Assembly (NCBI RefSeq): GCF_002994745.2
Contig: NC_037092.1
Location: forward strand, 17,103,501 to 17,167,500
DNA from: Rosa chinensis
Lineage: Eukaryota; Streptophyta; Magnoliopsida; Rosales; Rosaceae
Length of the DNA stretch: 64,000 nucleotides
Direction of reading: 5' to 3'
Position 1 is the stretch's first letter. Every line of letters starts with the position of its first letter. Both the position numbers and the translations under genes were made by a program. The notes beneath the pieces were generated by a model. The model did not search any database, was not told the DNA's origin, and saw nothing but the letters and a program-made list of their open reading frames with translations. Of this stretch, positions 13,681 through 25,452 are shown piece by piece.

Positions 13681-15303
13681 CATACTTCTATGGTCGGACG
13701 GTTGTTGGGAAATGTACGTACCAGTCATGCACCGCCAGAAGACAGCCTGCATCCAGTTCTACAAGGCTTGGTACATGCATTGACCTAGATTGCCCCCAGG
13801 GACCGGTGCAATGGAGGTTCAGAGTTCAGATCTTATGTTTTCGTCAAGTCTCACTCTCATTTAGTTCCACATTGGGACGCAAATCATGGTCCATACTATT
13901 TATACTCGCATTTACTCTTATTTCTAGTGAGCAACTATCATTTTTCCTACCATTACTCTGTCAATATTTCCACATATATCTGACTTAGGCATCGGGGAGA
14001 GTCGTAAGCTAGCAATCCCAGTCTCCTCCATGACCTTGTTTGTTTTGGTAGGACCCGATCTACAGTCTGCTCTATCGGTGATTCTAGGTCTACTCTGGGA
14101 CCTATACATTAAATAACAGTTGATCAAACTTTACTGACTCTGCGAGCCTTGACTGACGCGTTGCATGAGTTGGAGGGCCGGTTTGTGTAACTAAAGTTTG
14201 TCTTCTTTCGTCTTTGGCGTATACCAACTTCGCAATTGTGAGAGTGCGGATTTTGGAGAGAAGATCATCCTCAATACTCCAAAAAAAAAAAAAAACTTTT
14301 ATGGTAATTTAGTTAGTAATTAGTGTAATTATCTAGTTTAGGGCTAAAATGAAGCGTTATTTTTTGTCTATTCTGATAAAACACTAAAACCTCTTCTATG
14401 TCAAGCACTAAATAGTAAATACATTCCGCTCTTTTTCTTGTTTGATTTACAAGATATCGGAGCCTCTTGTAGACATTACCACATGGCATCGTATCATTAT
14501 TGAGGCATTCTCCTCCTTGCTTTCTTGTCCCAATTCACGTAAAAGCTTCAAGCTTTTGGTTGTTTGATACTGCGCCGGACTAGATAATGAGAGTCATAGA
14601 CCTAGAAGATGCCTAATCTACACCAATAGTTTTCGGGTTTAGAGAAGAGACTGTTGAGAGTTCGACTGGTAAAGCTCATTATTTTCACCTACATGACAAT
14701 AACGATCGAACTTAAGTCTAGCACTGGCTCTACTTCGCAGCCTTCTTTCTCTCAGAAATGCCTAGTTACTCCTTGCTTTGAAAACTTGAAAAATCATACG
14801 ATGTTGGCTACTGGTCACTCTTCATAGTGTTCGAGAATTGGTTACTGAAACCATCTACGCCCTAATTGAGATATAGAGCTTCTAATAGCCAATTTCCATG
14901 ACATAGCACAGTTCAAACTGAAAGAGTGAAAGGTAGACAAAGCGTAGTAAGCAAATGAAAGGCGGCCTGTTTATATTTCCCTCATCCAAAAGGACCAACA
15001 CATATTTGTTCAATGACTTCGACCAGAGAAGTGATATGCCCACAATTTTGGACCTTGTCTTGTAATATTTTGGACCCTTTTCTCTATTTCTACTTCTATA
15101 TCCTGGTTGGCCTTCTATTGCTTTGGGCAGGCCTGCCAATCTTTGTTTATAAGTCTCATTCAATTTGCAAATAGATTTTCTACAACAACTTGAACATAAT
15201 TTTTTCTGGGAGGAAGTAAAAGAATTTTATTGACTAAAAGATCATACGATCATATTAGGTGAAGCCGTCACGCTATACCAATCACATCATCATGAGATTT
15301 TCA
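13681..15303. other. Intergenic, no gene recognised
   Basis: Only short open frames without recognisable domains occur on either strand. A 16-base poly(A) run at about 14281 may be the tail of an old retroposon, but I found no matching target-site duplication. The stretch separates the FGT1 promoter from a cluster of mobile elements. Confidence 0.6.
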
Positions 15304-16484
15304 ACATAACTTGAACCTAATATTTTTTTTTTTTTTTTGAAATAAGTAGTACTCGATTCATATAATAACTCAGGAGGCCAGAATGACACAGATACAGATT
15401 CCCTAGTGGGGTGATTCACGTACCATTACATTTAAAAATTTCCCCTCCTTTATTCAGAAACCTTGCAAAACTAAATCTATTTGAAACAAAAGGTAATAGT
15501 GTATGAAAGTTTCTATTGCCAATGCGCTCAATTGTGGTGCGCTAGAAACTATCAATACCTAGATGTAAGGAACAAACCATCATTTTGCAGGCAAGACACC
15601 AAAAACTCACACTTTCTCCTATGATCCCCATAAGAGCATGTAGTTTGATCAGTCCTCCGGTATCCCAAATACGAAACCCTATAAGGCCAGAGCCTATTAG
15701 TTTGATCCAAAAATGGCCCCAAATCCAAAGAATACACCCAAATGTTTGGGGCGCCCAAATCCTATCAGATTTCATCACCCAGACCAATTTGTGCCACCCA
15801 ATTGAATCAGGCCTCTAAAATGATTTGGGCACCCCTATTGTGCAGCCGTTTCCACGACCTCGCTTGTGCTAGTTCAGCAGTTCACACCACCACCTTGCCA
15901 GTTTCATCATGCCCATGCTTTAACCACCTTGACCACTGCGATCTCTGTTGCCACCAGGACCACCATTGCTGCCTCTTCAAGAATAGCCCAACCTTTTGCC
16001 AGCGTCCATTCCATGTCACCAAATGCAGCATGAATTCGACGAGTCATAGCAGCCCTTGCCTCAGTAGCCACAGAACAAGGCACTAAACTCTTTGCCTTTG
16101 ATCCTGCATATCTGAGCACCTCGGCGGCGCCTCTACTGGCCTTAAGTCGTGCTCTGCTTGGTCGGACTCAACTCGGATGCTGATCGAAATCATCCTTAGC
16201 GAAGAGACTCCAACGCACTACTAGACATTCATTGTTTTCTCTCAAAACACACAGGTGAGATGCAATGGAAGAGAAGACCATAGGAGAGCTCCTCAAAGGG
16301 AAGAGACGTTGGACTGCCGCGAGAAGAGAGAGAGAGAGGCAGAGAAGAAGGCTCTGCTTGGTGCTGGCGTCGGCCGCCGTTGTTGAGGCCCTCAGCCATT
16401 GCAGCTAGGGTTTGATAAGAATTGGAAGAGGATTCGTCGCATTCCCTAGAGCTAGTCTCGTCGAGCACATAACTTGAACCTAAT
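15304..16484 (-). mobile_element. Poly(A)-tailed retroposon 1 with 18-bp target-site duplication
   Basis: The 18-mer ACATAACTTGAACCTAAT occurs perfectly at 15304-15321 and 16467-16484. Immediately inside the left copy is a run of about 17 T, which is a poly(A) tail on the minus strand. Long TSDs plus a poly(A) tail are the mark of L1-type retroposition. The minus-strand body (about 1.15 kb) starts near 16466 and includes a CT-rich leader. It has a short frame beginning ATGGCTGAGGGC near 16399, several broken frames and an AATAAA signal upstream of the tail. It is either a processed pseudogene or a non-autonomous LINE derivative; I do not recognise the parent gene. Confidence 0.75.
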
Positions 16485-16688
16485 TGATCAAAGTTAAACC
16501 TAAAATAATACATATTCTAAAATTTAGATTTATGGATCGAATGTGTATTGTTTAGAGTTTTTCTATTGGAACCTCCAAATTTGCTCACTTGACTTTCTAT
16601 GCTTTTTACACCTCCTATCAAATTTTCAAATGCTAAATTTACTCATTAAACCTCACTAAAATTCCTCAAATAACCTCACTTATAAAAT

Positions 16689-18484
16689 TTGCAAACAAGC
16701 TTCTTTTTTTTTGTTTTTTTGAGAGGAAAGACTACAAACTATATTAGATGAAAACTGAGGAGGACATGGAGCAATGCATAAGCATCGAAAGAAAACAAAA
16801 AAACATAACAAGATGCACAAACGCATATATAATAAAGAAAAAACAATAAAAGATAACAAGATGCACATACGCATCTAGAATGGAAAGTGACCAGGATGTG
16901 ACTTGATGCCGAACGACATCGCTGCACTGCATATGTCACAAGAGCAGTGTAAAAGTAAAAGTAACCGTAACCGTAACCGGTGATATGATCACCTAGGAGA
17001 GGTGAATCACTCATCAGGAGTCCGAAAGTAATCGAGGGTGTCAAAAACTCGAAAATTAGCAAACGAACTCCTAAGAACCAGAACCAGAACCAATACCAGA
17101 TCAATATGAGCAGCTGTCTCGAATCCAAGATCCAGATTTGAATGCTACCCAGATCCCAAATACTTATCCAAATCCGGCCCGGGCCCAAAATCAAATCTGC
17201 CAAAGCAAACTTGACAAAAGCCCAAGCCCACCTAAAATTGATATGGACACCCAAGTACATGGGCACCCTATCAGACCTTCTCTAGACACCCAAACGTCTG
17301 TGCTCCCACTGCAGCAGTCGAAAGTCGCCAGTGGAAGAACTCACAGCGTCGCGACCACCAACCTCAATGAGCCCCAGCACACCTCGTCCTATTCTGCTGA
17401 GCCATAGATCGGAAGACCCTTCGCTGGGAGGACTTGGCACCATCGTCAGCCGTAGCACCTTGACTTGGGGACCCTGCATTCTCGACACCGCCTGAAGCCA
17501 AGACGAACTCTTACGTCTAAGGTAGGGATGGCAATGGGGCGGGTTGGGGATGGGGATGGGGATCACAATATCATCTCTATCCCCGGGGTCATTCTCTAAC
17601 CTCATCCCCACCCCAATCCCCAATAAAAATATATTGGGGATTCCCTACCCCCTTCCCCACTGGGGACTAAGCCAAACCCGCCCCAAATCCCCAATAAGAA
17701 TTTAATAAATAAAATAATTTTTTCTCATATTGCCTTTTTAAAAATCAAAATCTACAAAAAAAATAAATTTAAAATATGATTAAATTCATAAATCATAATT
17801 CAGTGAGTGCAAAAGTCAAAACATCATTAAAATAAAAGTGTAGATATTAAAGTAAAGTAATAAATGTATATATTTGCTATTTATATTATAAACAATAAAT
17901 TAAAATATATATAAGTTAAATATATGTATATATTATTGGGGCGGATTTGGGGATGAAGATCACAATACCATCCCCGTCCCATCCCTAATCTTAGATAACG
18001 GGGATTGGGGATCCCCATCCCCATTCCCTATTTGTCCCCGAATTCTCCTCCCATTAGGGGCTGGTATCCAATGGAGCTCTGCCCCGCTGGGGATTTTTGT
18101 CATCCCTAGTCCAAGGGCTTGACGCACAGTAACCAACCGCCACCAGACAATAGGGCCGGGATCCCAAATCTGGTTTGGATCCCCCAAACCACAACACCGC
18201 CACCCATCTCCCTCCCAAAAGAGGAGAGCGGCGTGAACACGGGCCCAAGCCGTGGGAATTGAGACCCGATGAAAAGATGACGGGATGAAGGTGCAGCAAC
18301 CGACTGGTTGAAAAGGGAAGATGCTCGAGTCCAGAAGACTCGACGGCCAGGCTCCGCGAAATCTGTAGCAGGTCAAGGAAATCGAACGGCAAAACCCTAA
18401 GGTTATCCGCCAGAGAGAAGGGAGAGCGAGAGCTATCATTTTTTAACTTATCATCTATACTTTGGGTTTAGTTGCAAACAAGCT
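16689..18484 (-). mobile_element. Poly(A)-tailed retroposon 2, interrupted by a hAT-like MITE
   Basis: TTGCAAACAAGCT occurs at 16689-16701 and again at 18472-18484. A T-rich tail (T9, G, T7) lies just inside the left copy, so the element is inserted in minus orientation like its neighbour. Without the nested MITE at 17523-18108 it is about 1.2 kb. It begins on the minus strand near 18471 and soon shows a CT-rich leader with an ATG near 18439. The frames are broken and no protein family was recognised. A related repeat family for both retroposons is possible but the sequence similarity I can see is weak. Confidence 0.6.
17523..18108. mobile_element. hAT-like MITE with 8-bp target-site duplication
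   Basis: The left terminus TAGGGATGGCAATGGGG faces the inverted right terminus TAGGGATGACAAAAATCCCC. The flanks GTCTAAGG (17515-17522) and GTCCAAGG (18109-18116) match at 7 of 8 positions, as expected for hAT insertion. The interior is non-coding: GC-rich CCCC/GGGG ends and an AT-rich core. An internal TCCCTA-type terminus near 17981-17988 suggests an older or nested end. No transposase is present, so movement would need an autonomous hAT element elsewhere. Confidence 0.75.
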
Positions 18485-18768
18485 ATTATCTTTAAAATAA
18501 AAAGCTTAGTTATTTCAATGATTTAATTACTCTATAAATTTTAATCACATATACATTCCTTAATCAGACAACATAAATATATTTTTCCAATAAAAAAAAT
18601 AAAATACAAGGTACTGAATTTTAAAAAATTAGTTTCTAATATATTTTTTTTAAATCTAATCAACGAGAAAATAACATGAACTATTCTGTTTTTAAAACTT
18701 TTTTGTTTTTTTGTTTTAGCAATGAAAAAAATGATGATTAATCATTTTTTTCTTATTGTTTATTTTAT
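18485..18768. other. AT-rich spacer
   Basis: Short AT-rich stretch between retroposon 2 and the LTR element; no gene or repeat structure seen. Confidence 0.5.
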
Positions 18769-18773
18769 TTTCT

Positions 18774-19201
18774 TGTAGATACCTCTACTAGCAAGACTAG
18801 TTTGCTATCTCACCAAGCATAAGTAATACCCTCTTTGAGACACCCACAAGCCATGGTGAGGCCCAACCGCTACTTGCATCTTGTAGCCCTATGTTCAAGC
18901 TACGCTACGGTATCCGGAAGTCGCAAATCCGCCGCCGGGAAGCCACCTTTCCGGCCTTGCCAAGTTGCCTCCATAATAGGCATTTCTAGATTAGAATAGT
19001 GGGTTCTTGTCCCACATCTAAGAAAATGTAAAGGAAGAGCACTCCTTCACCTATAAAAGGAATGCCTCCTCCCACTTAAACAACATCTCATTACATCTTT
19101 TGTAATCCCCTTGAGCCGCAAGGCTCAACACACTAGTGTAACATTCAAGTGGACATAGTTTCCCGCTAAGGCGGGAAACGAACCACTATACTTCACTTGT
19201 G

Positions 19202-19255
<54 letters not shown>

Positions 19256-19292
19256 AAGCTAACTAGGGACCCCTCGGTCACTAACGTTAACA
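18774..19292 (+). repeat. 5' LTR of the LARD-like element
   Basis: Begins TGTAGATACCTC and ends CTAACGTTAACA, the standard TG...CA. It contains a TATA box TATAAAA at 19052-19058 and, downstream, a long (CT)n tract near 19205-19254, so the putative transcript leader is CT-rich. The CT tract is much longer than in the 3' copy and accounts for the 28-bp length difference. Confidence 0.92.
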
Positions 19293-19314
19293 TTGGCGCT
19301 GTCTGTGGGAAGCC
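19293..19314 (+). promoter_or_regulatory. Primer-binding-site region after the 5' LTR
   Basis: TTGGCGCTGTCTGTGGGAAG follows the LTR directly. This resembles the TGGCGCCGTCTGTGGGGA-type site of many plant Gypsy-related elements (recalled, not searched). It suggests that the missing autonomous partner is Gypsy-like. Confidence 0.55.
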
Positions 19315-20510
19315 AACACATTGGCTTCGTCACCTTCCATGAGCTAAGTCGGCTTAGCGGAGCTTGAAGAAATTTCTTCCTTCTTTGAGTTTATGTTTGA
19401 ATTAATGCTTCTTGGCGGCAACTTTTGCCAAAACATGATCAACATTACTTCAGCGGTAAAACCAGAGCAGAAATTTGCATCTTAAAGGGCTAGTCAACAC
19501 CGGTCAACTCCCAGGGGATGGTCAACACTGGCTGATCAAAACACCAACATATGGGACGGTCAAGGCTTGGTCAGCGCCCATTGAGGCTGATCAATGATAA
19601 TCAACGTGCGGTCAAAGCCAGACAAGCAAAGGTCAACGCTGCACTATTCAAAAAAAAAATGGAGCCTAATTTCTCTGGACACCCAGAAATCTTCTCTGGG
19701 CACCCAACAACAAGGCATGAAGATGACGATCTGCTCCGCTGCACAGCACGCTGCAAGCTCCGATCAACTTCACCGCTGGCACCCCCGATCAACTTCACCG
19801 CTGACCATCTCCAACCATCAATCGCAGCTCGTTGAAGTGGCAGCAAGGCTAGCCACCGCCGACTCCGGTCAGCGGCACTTTTTTTGCTCAACTCTATCAG
19901 CGGAAAAGCCTCCAGTCAAACCAACACTTTTCAATCATCATCAGTGGCACCGCCACACTGGTTCAGCGGCAACACCAAACTTGCACCAAACTGGCAGCCA
20001 AGCTTTCACCGCCAACTTCTGTCAGCGGCACCGCTAAACGCCCCACCCCCAGTCGTGGCACCGCTAAACACCAGCAGCGCCGAGCTCCTCCGCTGAACTC
20101 CACTCCGCTCTGCCGAACTTATCCTCCGCTGGACTGTTCGCCGCTGAGCTCTTACTCCGCCAAAAACCTCCGCTGACCAGAGCTCCATCAACGAGCTCCG
20201 CTCTGTCAGCGACAACCCAGTCCGCCAAAAACCTCCGCTGACCAGAACCTCCGCCGAGCAACATTTCCGCTGGCCAAAACGCTGCATAGCAAGCACCGGT
20301 GGCCATGCCCGCTGGACTTCATCGCTGAACAGCCTCCAAGTCCCCGAGCCGAGCTTCACCACTAGCCAGAACTCCGCCACGCTTCACCGCCGGATAGCTC
20401 CACCGCCGAGATTCACCGCTGAACTTCACCGTGAAGTTTCACCGCTGGTCAAGGGCTTCGCTCCGCTGGACAAATGCTCCGTCGTCCATGATCCGCTCAT
20501 GTCCCAAAGC

Positions 20511-20591
20511 TCCGCTAGCCATCCTCCTTCAGCAACCTCCGCTAGCCATCCTCCTTCAGCAACCTCCGCTAGCCATCCTCCTTCAGCAACC
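20511..20591 (+). repeat. 3 x 27-bp tandem repeat inside the LARD-like element
   Basis: The unit TCCGCTAGCCATCCTCCTTC plus AGCAACC is present three times in perfect register (20511, 20538, 20565). The wider stretch 19700-20640 is dominated by degenerate CCGCT-type words. Because 27 is divisible by 3, open frames pass through it and yield Ser/Pro-rich or Leu-rich peptides that are probably not real proteins. Confidence 0.9.
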
Positions 20592-22650
20592 TCCGTTGGC
20601 CAAAGCACCACCACCGCTGGCCAAAGTTTCAAACTACTTGACTGGGTACCCATCAATCATTCGATCTGGGTATGTGGCTGCTTGCTCAGGCGCGGATCGG
20701 CAACTCATCTGCTCCAAGCACCTACTTCGCAACACATCCTCATCTTGTTCGAGTACCTGCAAGGAGAGTGGGTCGGTTTCCTTTTACTTGTCAGCTCAAT
20801 GGCTAAGGGCAGCTGGAGAACTGGATTTGGATATTCTCCCAGCCATGTCAGTCAACTGAGCTGAGATAAGTGTTTCAAAGCTCTCCCTCGCATAAAGCCA
20901 AAGCATGTTTACATGCCTCTTATTATAATGGTTTGAAACATGTTCACAATGCATATAGCTTCTAACAGCTGTAATCTGCTATGCTTTGTTTATTACGTGT
21001 GATACTGTAATTTGCCATGCTTTGGTGTAGTGCCACATATCAAGCTGCATGCTATACTTGTCTTCTTATGCGCATAGTCATGCTGCCTCCTCACACATGA
21101 TTTTATGAACTACCACATCTATAAGATAATCACATGACCGGCATGATTTCACTCTTGGTTCACACCTCTATATATATATGCTAGTGCACACTTGGCTCTC
21201 CATGCTAATATATTACTGTAGCTTCACATGACTCTAGCTTACAGAACACATACATTATTCTAGGTTCATACCTTTACAATAATCTTGCCTATATTTCCAA
21301 GGTACATGCACTGACATGTCAATTACTATAAGTCTATAACCATTCACACGTGCAATTATCCTCTTCAATCACATTGACTACATATTTTCAAGAGCATAAT
21401 AGGCACAATTCACATGGCAACATCAGGACACATCTGCCTTACCCCATATTAATCATTTCCTTTCTTTATTATGAGGGAAACTCGAATTAAATAAACCATG
21501 CCAGGTAGTGGTGCTAGCCAAAATTATCAAAGTCCTACTATATAAATGTACAATTACATTGCACCGCTACTCTATATGTGATCTTTCACTCCCTATGTGA
21601 TCAAGTCAATTATAGTGCTACTCTAAATGCAATGTTCCTCGTACTCTTCATCTAGTACATATATAAACAACTAACTCTCATGACCAAGTTATATGGACAA
21701 ATTGCTAATCAGTCGGTTTGTTGCAAGGAGATTCAATTATCCAATTCGTGCATTCAACTACTTGCAAACGGTATCTCGATGACAAGTTGACGCGCATTAC
21801 CGGACCACTTTATCCGCCAAAGCAATGGACCGTCATGCTCGGCCAACTGCTAACCTCCAAATCGGCATAAGATAAGTAACTATGTCTTCTCTTTTACACT
21901 CTTGCAATTAGAGCGTTTGCCATGACTATACAAGTCTCCATGACCCTTAAGCATGCCTACAAAATGTTATTAGCAACTTTACTACAAGTACATGCTACAC
22001 ACATACATGCTTAAATGCACTTTCATGTGACATGCATCTAGAAGCTTGTGACACTTACGACTTAATTAAACATGCTCGGATAAACGACTTGCTCGGGTTA
22101 CGACTCGCTTGGGTATCGAGTATGGCCACGACTTGTGCTTGGGCCACGCCTCGCATGCTCGCACAGCGCCTACACACTCAACTACACCCAACTTGCTCGA
22201 TCATGTCCAACATGTTTTACTTAAGCCCCAAGTTCACAAACGCTTTATACGATGTCACCGGGACTACTCCCACAATTTTATATGGACACCCATTACACTT
22301 GCCACTATCTATTGTGCGTGTTATATGGCCATAAGATCCACATATACAACTACCAATATTTTACATGTTCATACACATTAATGGAATATTGAATTCTTCT
22401 ACCATTTGTTGTTCACTACAAATCGAATTCTTTTCGCATTCCATTAATACGAACGGTAACCAATACAACAAGCATTCTACATATGCGCGTTTCTTTTTGT
22501 CTCATTGTGCAGGATTAAACGAGTCCCTTCTTGCTTACGGAGTTCGGGGACTTGTAGGGGCTCCGTTCCGCCCGGTCACTTATGCTTGATGACTTCATGC
22601 TTATAACTCCCCAACCAAGAAGCTCCTCTTGCTTGTGGACTTCGGGGACT

Positions 22651-23141
22651 TGTAGATACCTCTACTAGCAAGATTAGTTTGCTATCTCACCAAGCATAAG
22701 TAACACCCTCTTTGAGACACCCACAAGCCATGGTGAGGCCCAACCGCTACTTGCATCTTGTAGCCCTATGTTCAAGTTACGCTACGGTATCCGGAAGTCG
22801 CAAATCCGCCGCCAGGAAGCCACCTTTCCTGCCTTGCCAAGTTGCCTCCATAATAGGCATTTCTAGACTAGAATAGTGGGCTCTTGTCCCACATCTAAGA
22901 AAATGTAAAGGAAAAGCACTCCTTCACCTATAAAAGGAATGCCTCATCCCACTTAAACAACATCTCATTACATCTTTTGTAATCCCCTTGAGCCGCAAGG
23001 CTCAACACACTAGTGTAACATTCAAGTGGACATAGTTTCCCGCTAAGGCGGGAAACGAACCACTATACTTCGCTTGTGTCGTTCTCTCTCTCTCTCTCTC
23101 TCTAAAGCTAACTAGGGACCCCTCGGTCACTAACGTTAACA
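22651..23141 (+). repeat. 3' LTR of the LARD-like element
   Basis: Same TG...CA boundaries as the 5' copy, with TATAAAA at 22929-22935. The preceding CTTCGGGGACT serves as the purine-rich tract. A second copy of TTCGGGGACTTGTAG occurs about 100 bp upstream, near 22543, without a following LTR. This suggests a duplicated polypurine-tract/LTR junction. Confidence 0.92.
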
Positions 23142-23347
23142 TTTCTCTATTCTTAGTACCTCATGAATAATTATTTAAATATTTATCTAGTTTTTTTAAT
23201 TGCTAGCTCAATTTTTTTCTTTTTTGTTTTGTTGCAAATATAGTGGATAGTCTATGATTTATTTTGTTTTCCTTCACCAATATGTGTTCAACATGTATAT
23301 CATATATTTTTATGTCACATGATCTTAATCATTGTTTTAATTCTTAT

Positions 23348-23381
<34 letters not shown>

Positions 23382-23588
23382 TGTTGTAAATATTAATTCT
23401 TATGTGGCTGTCCACGTTATTAGTTAGAGACCTACATGTAATATCTCAATAATCTGAACACTTATCATGTAAACCCTACCTCTATATAAGGGAGGCCTCT
23501 GAGACTGAATAACATACTTATCCATTTTCCCCTCATCTCTCTTTATATATTTCTTACTCTCTACAAAGTAAGTCAATACTTTATAACA
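23382..23588 (+). repeat. Copia 5' LTR
   Basis: TGTTGTAAATATT to CTTTATAACA, with TATATAA at 23483-23489. The primer-binding region TGTTATCAGCACG follows directly at 23589 and resembles the initiator-Met tRNA-type site of Copia elements. It is 14 bp longer than the 3' copy because of a replacement in the CT-rich part. Confidence 0.9.
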
Positions 23589-24315
23589 TGTTATCAGCAC
23601 GTTTTGCTCTTCTATTCTTACTCTATGATGATCCAGATGTTTTATGGTGCAACGTCGTTGCCTTGAATTATAAAACGTGATCTATGAGTTCATTCTCTTT
23701 AGAATTCCCATTTGTTTACTTTACTGGTGCACTGAGCTTTGCAAATATCTTTCACGTCATCACCATACTGATGCCATGCAATCTTGATTCAATTGATCAA
23801 CATATCTTCTGATGGCCTATGTATTCTTATATTCATAGATGTCCATGTTTGCTGTGATACATGTGCATGATTATCTCTATTGCATGATTATCTCTAATGT
23901 TGTCACGATACGTATATAAGATATATGTTATTAACGTAATGCATATATCTTTGCTGTTTCATTCCTTATCGCATATCTGATATTTATTTAATTAAATTTA
24001 TCTTATATGTTTTATCAATTAAGCATACTTAATATTCATAATACAAGTGAACCTGAAGTTTCACTACTGCTATTCCAGCCAGAAGTTTCGAGTACATATC
24101 CGTTTGAACCCGAAGTTCAAAAATACTGAATTTTAGAACCTGAAGTTCTAATCATAAGAACACGAACCTGAAGTTTCGTACATATAATTGCGATCCAATG
24201 TTCATTTTAATTTTTGAACCTGCAGTTTCGACACTAATTGCTTATTTGTTAAGAACCTGTAGTTCTAACACTATATATGGATCCTAACATACCTCATCTT
24301 CATTATGGCAGGAAG

Positions 24316-25359
24316 ATGACAAATTTGGCAAAATTGGATTTTGTCGCCCTTGATATCTCTGGCAAGAACTACTTGTCTTGGGCCCTTGATGCCGAGATTC
24401 ATCTCGAAGCCCAAAATCTTGGGCCTACAATCAAGGAATGAATCTCAGCGTCCTCACAGAATAAAGCTAAGGCCATGATTTTTCTGCGCCACCATCTCCA
24501 TCAGGGATTGAAGGATGAGTACTTAACTGTCAAAGACCCATTTGAGCTATGGACAGGCTTGGCAGATAGGTTCGCTCACCAAAAGACTGTTGTGCTCCCT
24601 AGGGCACGTTATGAATGGACGCATCTGCACCTTCAAGATTACAGTTCTGTGATAGATTACAATTCTGCCATGTTCAGGATCACCTCCCAAATGAATCTTT
24701 GTGGAGAAACTGTAACTCAAGCCATGATGCTTGAAAAGACCTTCTCCACCTTTCATGCCTCAAATATGGTCTTACAGCAGCAATACCGAGAAAGATGATT
24801 CATCAAATACTCTGATCTCATCTCTTGTCTTCTGGTGGCTGAGCAAAACAATGAGCTCTTAATGAAGAACCATCAGTCTCGCCCTACAGGATCACAGCCA
24901 TTCCCTGAAGCGAATGCTATTTTTACTAGTGGTCATGGAAATAGACGTGGTGGAAGGCATGGCAAAGCCCGTAACCGTGGTCATAGACGTGGTTAGGGTC
25001 GACAAAATGGTCAAGCTCGTGGGGGCTACAACCAGCAGTTGGGCCCAAGGAACAATGCCAAGATTACTAAAGGAAATGGTCAGATGATCAAAACTCATAA
25101 AAATGAAGACAATGCTTGTCTTAGATGTGGTGGTAAAGGCCATTGGGCTCGCACCTGTCGTGCAAAAGACCATTCGGTGGTACTCTACAAAGCTTCCTTG
25201 AAAAAGAAAAATGTGGAGACAAACTACATTGACCACTCTGACCCTTGGGATTCATCTGAGCCTATGGAGATTACTCCGCTTGATGTCTCAGATTTTTTTG
25301 CGAACAATGGAAGCAATTTTGATGATATGACCAGTGGTGGAATTCTTGACGACAACTAG
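24316..25359 (+). pseudogene. Copia gag (capsid with CCHC zinc knuckle), disrupted
   Basis: One frame of 348 codons resembles plant Copia gag: an N-terminal UBN2/DUF4219-type region, then a capsid core. It ends with a basic Gly/Arg-rich stretch and a zinc knuckle CLRCGGKGHWARTC (CX2CX4HX4C) near 25108-25149. In-frame stops at 24439, 24796 and 24994 break it. In a working element gag packages the RNA in virus-like particles. The acidic tail ends at the stop at 25357, about 90 bp before the CACTA insertion. Confidence 0.85.
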
Positions 25360-25452
25360 TTGTCAGCCTATGTTTAGGCATTTTTTTTACATTTTTTTTT
25401 CTACATTAGTCACCTTTTGTTTAGGCCTCTGGATTGTTTTTTTTTTAGTTTG

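Larger units (their letters stand above)
18774..23141 (+). mobile_element. Complete non-coding LTR retrotransposon (LARD-like)
   Basis: Two near-identical LTRs (18774-19292 and 22651-23141) bound a 3.36-kb interior and are flanked by a perfect 5-bp TSD, TTTCT (18769-18773 and 23142-23146). I count about 10 substitutions in about 490 aligned bases plus a (CT)n length difference, roughly 2% divergence, so the insertion is fairly young. The interior shows no gag, protease, integrase or reverse transcriptase. It must therefore be mobilised in trans, as in large retrotransposon derivatives. The strand is set by the primer-binding-like and polypurine sites. The autonomous partner is not in this window. 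Confidence 0.9.

Noticed and set aside
15907..16119. Minus-strand 70-residue frame that might be a host protein
   Set aside because: It lies within the poly(A)-tailed retroposon, is flanked by stops and has no recognisable domain.
16960..16990. Short CCGTAA repeats resembling a telomeric motif
   Set aside because: Only three degenerate units occur and the word is not the plant CCCTAAA repeat.
17523..17640. GGGGATGGGGATGGGG as a telomere-like or regulatory G-quadruplex
   Set aside because: It is the terminal part of a hAT-like MITE and recurs at its other end, so transposon structure explains it.
19551..20864. Several 70-147 residue open frames rich in Ser, Pro and Ala or Leu
   Set aside because: They lie in CCGCT low-complexity DNA of the non-coding LTR element, overlap in all frames and match no domain I know.
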